A stretch of 64,000 nt of DNA from Pseudomonadota bacterium (GTDB lineage: Bacteria > Pseudomonadota > Gammaproteobacteria > Xanthomonadales > Xanthomonadaceae), in NCBI GenBank assembly GCA_018242485.1, contig JAFEBV010000001.1:95233-159232 (forward strand), read 5' to 3'. The translations under genes were made by a program, and so were the position numbers. The notes under the pieces are model-generated. The model was not told where the DNA came from. It was given only the letters and a program-made list of their open reading frames with translations, and did not search any database. This document shows, in pieces, positions 60,621-64,000 of the stretch (within the stretch, counting starts at the first letter, position 1; every line of letters begins with the position of its first letter).

Positions 60621-62774
60621 TCACAGCCGCTGCGCGTCCTGCACCACCGTCAACCGACGGATGCGGCCGAGCACCTCGGCCAGATGCTTGACCGATTTCA
60701 CATCCACCACGAAGTGCATCACCGAGGCGCTCACGTCGCGATCCTGATATTCCACGCTGTCGATGTTGGAATTCGCCTCGGCCACCGCCGCAGCCACCTG
60801 CGCGAGCACGCCGGGTTTGTTGACCACGTCGATGCGCAACTCGACGCGGAAATCGCCTTCCACGTTGCGATCCCAATCGACGTCGATGCAGCGTTCGGGC
60901 AGCTTGCGGAACTCCGGCGCATTCGGGCACTCGGTACGATGCACCACCACGCCCTTGCCGGCGCTGAGGTAGCCCATGATCGGGTCGCCCGGGATCGGAT
61001 GGCAGCAGCCGCCGTAGGTGAGGATGCCGCGCTCGGCGCCGGTGATGAGGATGGCGTCCTCGCTGGCCGGCCGCGCACCGGCGTGCGCATGTCCGCGCGC
61101 CAGCGCGTGCGCCACCTGCGCAGGCATGCGGTTGCCCAGGGCGATGTCGGAGAGCAGTTCTTCCAGCCGTTTGTAGCGATGGTCGCCGAGGTATTTTTCC
61201 AGCACCAGCGCCGGCACGCCGTCGAGCGAACTGCCGCGCGTTTCCAGCGCACGCTCGAGGATGCGATGGCCCATGTCCACCGCATCTTCGTGTTCCAGAT
61301 TCTTGAGGTGATGGCGGATCGCGCTGCGCGCCTTGCTGGAGACGACGAAATCCAGCCAGTTGCCGTGCGGATTGGCCGAGGGAGCGGTGATGACTTCCAC
61401 GCGCTGCCCGCTGGCGAGCTTGGTGCGCAGCGGCACGAGCTTGCCGTCCACCCGCGCGGCGACCGCGTGGTTGCCCACGTCGGTATGCACCGCGTAGGCA
61501 AAATCCAGCGCGGTGGCATTGCGCGGCAACGCGAGGATCGCGCCCTTGGGCGTGAACAAATACACCTCGTCGGGGAACAGATCCACCTTGACGTGTTCCA
61601 GAAACTCCAGCGACGAGGCCGCGTACTGCTGCGATTCCAGCAGGCTGCGCAGCCAGTCGTGGGCACGCGCCTGCGCGGAGTTGGGCACGCTGCCACCGTG
61701 CTTGTACACCCAGTGCGCGGCGATCCCGCGCTCGGCGATCAGGTTCATGTCCTCGGTGCGGATCTGCACTTCCAGCGGCGAACCATAAGGCCCGAACAGC
61801 ACCGTGTGCAGCGACTGGTAGCCGTTGGCCTTGGGGATGGCGATGAAGTCGCGGAAGCGCCCGTCGAGCGGCTTGAACAGCCCGTGCACGATGCCCAGCG
61901 CGAGATAGCACTGGCTCACCGTCTGCACGATCGCGCGGAAGCCGAACACGTCCATCACCCGGGCGAAGGTTTTCTGCTCGGTGCGCATCTTGTTGTAGAT
62001 GCTGTAGGGCGTCTTCACTCGCCCGACCACGCGACAGGGCACGCCTTCGGCGGTCAGCCGCTCGCTCAGATGCCGCTCGATCTGCGCCATCGCCTCGCGG
62101 CGCATCACCGGCTGGCTGTTGATGCGCCGCGCGATGGTGGCGTGGCGGCGCGGATACAGCGTGCGGAAGCCCAGATCCTGCAACTCGCTGCGGATGCGGT
62201 TCATGCCCAGCCGCTGCGCGATCGGCGCATAGATGTCGAGGGTTTCCCGGGCGATGCGCTTCTGGCTGGCCGAGACCATCGCCTCGAGCGTGCGCATGTT
62301 GTGCAGGCGGTCGGCGAGCTTGATCAGGATCACCCGCAGGTCGCGCGACATCGCCAGCAGCATCTTGCGGAAGCTCTCCGCGTCGGCCTCCTTGCGGTCG
62401 CGGAACTTCAGCCGGTCGAGTTTGGTGACGCCTTCGACCAGATCGGCCACGGTGGTGCCGAACCCATCGGCGATGGCGCGCCGACCGAGCGGCGTGTCTT
62501 CCAGGGTGTCGTGCAGGATCGCCGCACACAGCGTTTCGGCGTCCATCCGCAAGTCGGCGAGGATCGAGGCCACCGCGACCGGATGGGTGACGTAGGGCTC
62601 ACCGCTGCGCCGGGTCTGCCCGGCATGCGCGGCGGCGGCCATGAGATAGGCGCGGCGGACGCTGGCGACCTGCTCGGCCGACAAATAATCGCGGACTTTC
62701 CCTTCCAGCGCGGCAACATCACCCGGAATCGCATCCGGGCGGGCGGGCGGGTGAGTGTCCAGCGGCGCATCCAT
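60621..62774 (-). CDS. spoT: Bifunctional (p)ppGpp synthetase/hydrolase
   Basis: 717 residues. The hydrolase HD domain has YVTHPVAVASILADL, ILHDTLEDT and LADRLHNMRTL, so it looks active. The synthetase has FARVMDVFGFRAIV, DGRFRDFIAIPKANGYQSLHT and VQIRTEDMNLIAERGIAAHW. TGS (KGAILALPRNATALDFAYAVH), zinc-finger-like CCHPIPGDPIMGYLS and ACT domains follow. SpoT-type, sets ppGpp levels. rpoZ, often just upstream, is not here; the next feature upstream is the rRNA terminator. Confidence 0.96.
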   Translation of the reverse strand: MDAPLDTHPPARPDAIPGDVAALEGKVRDYLSAEQVASVRRAYLMAAAAHAGQTRRSGEPYVTHPVAVASILADLRMDAETLCAAILHDTLEDTPLGRRAIADGFGTTVADLVEGVTKLDRLKFRDRKEADAESFRKMLLAMSRDLRVILIKLADRLHNMRTLEAMVSASQKRIARETLDIYAPIAQRLGMNRIRSELQDLGFRTLYPRRHATIARRINSQPVMRREAMAQIERHLSERLTAEGVPCRVVGRVKTPYSIYNKMRTEQKTFARVMDVFGFRAIVQTVSQCYLALGIVHGLFKPLDGRFRDFIAIPKANGYQSLHTVLFGPYGSPLEVQIRTEDMNLIAERGIAAHWVYKHGGSVPNSAQARAHDWLRSLLESQQYAASSLEFLEHVKVDLFPDEVYLFTPKGAILALPRNATALDFAYAVHTDVGNHAVAARVDGKLVPLRTKLASGQRVEVITAPSANPHGNWLDFVVSSKARSAIRHHLKNLEHEDAVDMGHRILERALETRGSSLDGVPALVLEKYLGDHRYKRLEELLSDIALGNRMPAQVAHALARGHAHAGARPASEDAILITGAERGILTYGGCCHPIPGDPIMGYLSAGKGVVVHRTECPNAPEFRKLPERCIDVDWDRNVEGDFRVELRIDVVNKPGVLAQVAAAVAEANSNIDSVEYQDRDVSASVMHFVVDVKSVKHLAEVLGRIRRLTVVQDAQRL

Positions 62775-62888
62775 GCCGCGAGAGTACGCGGCGAGCCGCG
62801 CAGCGGCAATGCGGGTGGAACTGGAAACGATGTCTGCTTCTTGCGCCTTCCCTCTTCATCCCTCCTTGGGAGCCGCAAAAGACAAAGC

Positions 62889-63020
62889 CCCTGGCGATGA
62901 CCATGAGACGCCAGGAGGCAGCCGCTAGCCGAAGCAATGAGCGACCTGAACCACATGCAGCCCCTTCGGGTCTGCAAAGAAGAAGGCCGGCTCCTTTCGG
63001 GAACCGGCCTTCGGATAAGA
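62889..63020. repeat. 132-bp tandem repeat, copy 1 (rRNA operon tail)
   Basis: Begins CCCTGGCGATGACCATGAGA and ends TTCGGATAAGA; differs from copy 2 by a single base (AGGAGG against AGGATG). On the minus strand each unit reads: terminator hairpin, spacer, then a short piece resembling the 5' and 3' ends of 5S rRNA. Confidence 0.95.
62977..63012 (-). terminator. rRNA operon terminator, distal copy
   Basis: GAAGGCCGG (62982-62990), loop, CCGGCCTTC (63004-63012), followed on the minus strand by TTCTTT. Confidence 0.85.
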
Positions 63021-63152
63021 CCCTGGCGATGACCATGAGACGCCAGGATGCAGCCGCTAGCCGAAGCAATGAGCGACCTGAACCACATGCAGCCCCTTCG
63101 GGTCTGCAAAGAAGAAGGCCGGCTCCTTTCGGGAACCGGCCTTCGGATAAGA
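63021..63152. repeat. 132-bp tandem repeat, copy 2 (rRNA operon tail)
   Basis: Directly abuts copy 1 and the 5S gene; the first 14 bp of a third unit are the 3' end of 5S rRNA itself (63153-63166). Confidence 0.95.
63109..63144 (-). terminator. rRNA operon terminator, proximal copy
   Basis: Same hairpin as the distal copy, 132 bp away, arms at 63114-63122 and 63136-63144, then TTCTTT on the minus strand. It lies just after 5S rRNA. Confidence 0.9.
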
Positions 63153-63268
63153 CCCTGGCGATGACCTACTCTTGCATGGGCAATGCCACACTACCATTGG
63201 CGCGCCTGCGTTTCACTGCCGAGTTCGGGATGGGATCGGGTGGGGCCACAGGGCTATGGTCGCCAGGG
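63153..63268 (-). rRNA. rrf: 5S ribosomal RNA
   Basis: The minus strand begins CCCTGGCGACCATAGC and ends GTCATCGCCAGGG, so the ends form the usual terminal helix. Conserved internal pieces ATCCCGAACTCGG, AGTGAAACGC and AATGGTAGTGTGG are present. Ends are set by pairing and may be off by 1-3 nt. Confidence 0.95.
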
Positions 63269-63504
63269 AGAGGGTGGAGTCCAGAGGACGGATGACAGAG
63301 GACAGGCGGCAGAAAAAGCTTCTGCGCTGCGCTCGATGCCGAGCAGTCCTCCACACTCTCATGGGGTCGGGACGTAATGAGTTGGTTTGCGACGTGCCTT
63401 GCACGTGCCGCAGAGGTTGCGCTTCCTTTGGAAGTCCGCACAGGGATGTGCGGGCTTTCGTGCAGGAAGCACATCAAGCTTAAAGTCGAAGCCACTTGAG
63501 GTTA
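63269..63504 (-). other. 23S-5S internal spacer
   Basis: 236 bp without tRNA. It contains degenerate GGACAGA-type heptamers (63286-63306) and a GCAGAA/TTCTGC dyad (63310-63326). Confidence 0.7.

Positions 63505-64000
<496 letters not shown>

Noticed and set aside
57946..62900. Long plus-strand frames opposite recG and spoT
   Set aside because: Both are mirrors of recognised genes and show no family resemblance.
62889..63152. Repeated peptide from the 132-bp units (SNERPEPHAAPSG...)
   Set aside because: The DNA is an rRNA operon tail with terminator hairpins; the open frame is incidental.
63269..63504. tRNA gene in the 23S-5S spacer
   Set aside because: No cloverleaf or T-loop motif (GGTTCGAATCC type) is visible on either strand.

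Overview
The window is a high-GC chromosomal segment of a gammaproteobacterium, most likely of the Xanthomonadaceae/Lysobacteraceae (Xanthomonas-Lysobacter relatives). The case rests on the gene content and order: rpe-trpE, hppD-hmgA beside a MarR gene, a bacterial tryptophan 2,3-dioxygenase, a split alpha/beta 2-oxoacid dehydrogenase, a 433-residue TrpRS, polA flanked by a DUF2782 gene and by an sRNA resembling sX13, pilMNOPQ divergent from mrcA, and recG-ridA-spoT. It also rests on the dispersed G/C-rich palindromes and 7-bp tandem repeats typical of this group. I could not search a database, so the genus is left open.

Layout. 1-1310: OmpR-type two-component system behind an Asr-like secreted His/Lys/Ala-rich protein. 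1493-3660: rpe-trpE. 3746-4780: repeat pair, then purC. 4839-8787: tyrosine catabolism (hppD-hmgA-epimerase) divergent from a MarR regulator, with a promoter/operator visible between them. 8825-13007: tryptophan 2,3-dioxygenase and two POT-type transporters. 13135-17495: E1alpha, E1beta, a small unassigned protein, E2 and a VOC protein. 17529-21441: small membrane protein, trpS, a secreted protein, arginase. 21584-25231: GAF histidine kinase facing an HD-GYP response regulator, with a 7-bp repeat array between them. 25539-29515: His-rich secreted protein, DUF2782 protein, polA. 29516-30700: an sX13-like small RNA and a degenerate tract ending in a cytochrome b561 fragment. 30709-34252: YgiD-type dioxygenase, a BlaI / M56-TonB pair with two operators, two small proteins. 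34430-36433: transketolase. 36706-44259: complete moxR-DUF58-DUF4381-batA-batB/C-batD operon. 44352-45518: cNMP-EAL protein. 45597-50983: pilMNOPQ, divergent from mrcA. 54043-57864: unassigned gene, gltA, rpmE2, zinc alcohol dehydrogenase. 57994-62774: recG, ridA, spoT. 62889-64000: duplicated rRNA-operon terminator, 5S rRNA and the 3' end of 23S rRNA, all on the minus strand.

Together the genes cover core metabolism (aromatic amino acid synthesis and breakdown, pentose phosphate, TCA entry, purines), envelope and motility (PBP1A, type IV pilus, Bat complex) and signalling (ppGpp, c-di-GMP, two-component systems).

The most unusual feature is the repeat landscape. About fourteen palindromic repeats fall into three families, often in inverted pairs, and three of them lie in frame inside the interdomain linkers of E2. 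Several 7-bp tandem arrays are present; one unit type occurs both between two signalling genes and in frame inside polA. A 132-bp tandem duplication of the rRNA terminator carries a 5S-like stub.
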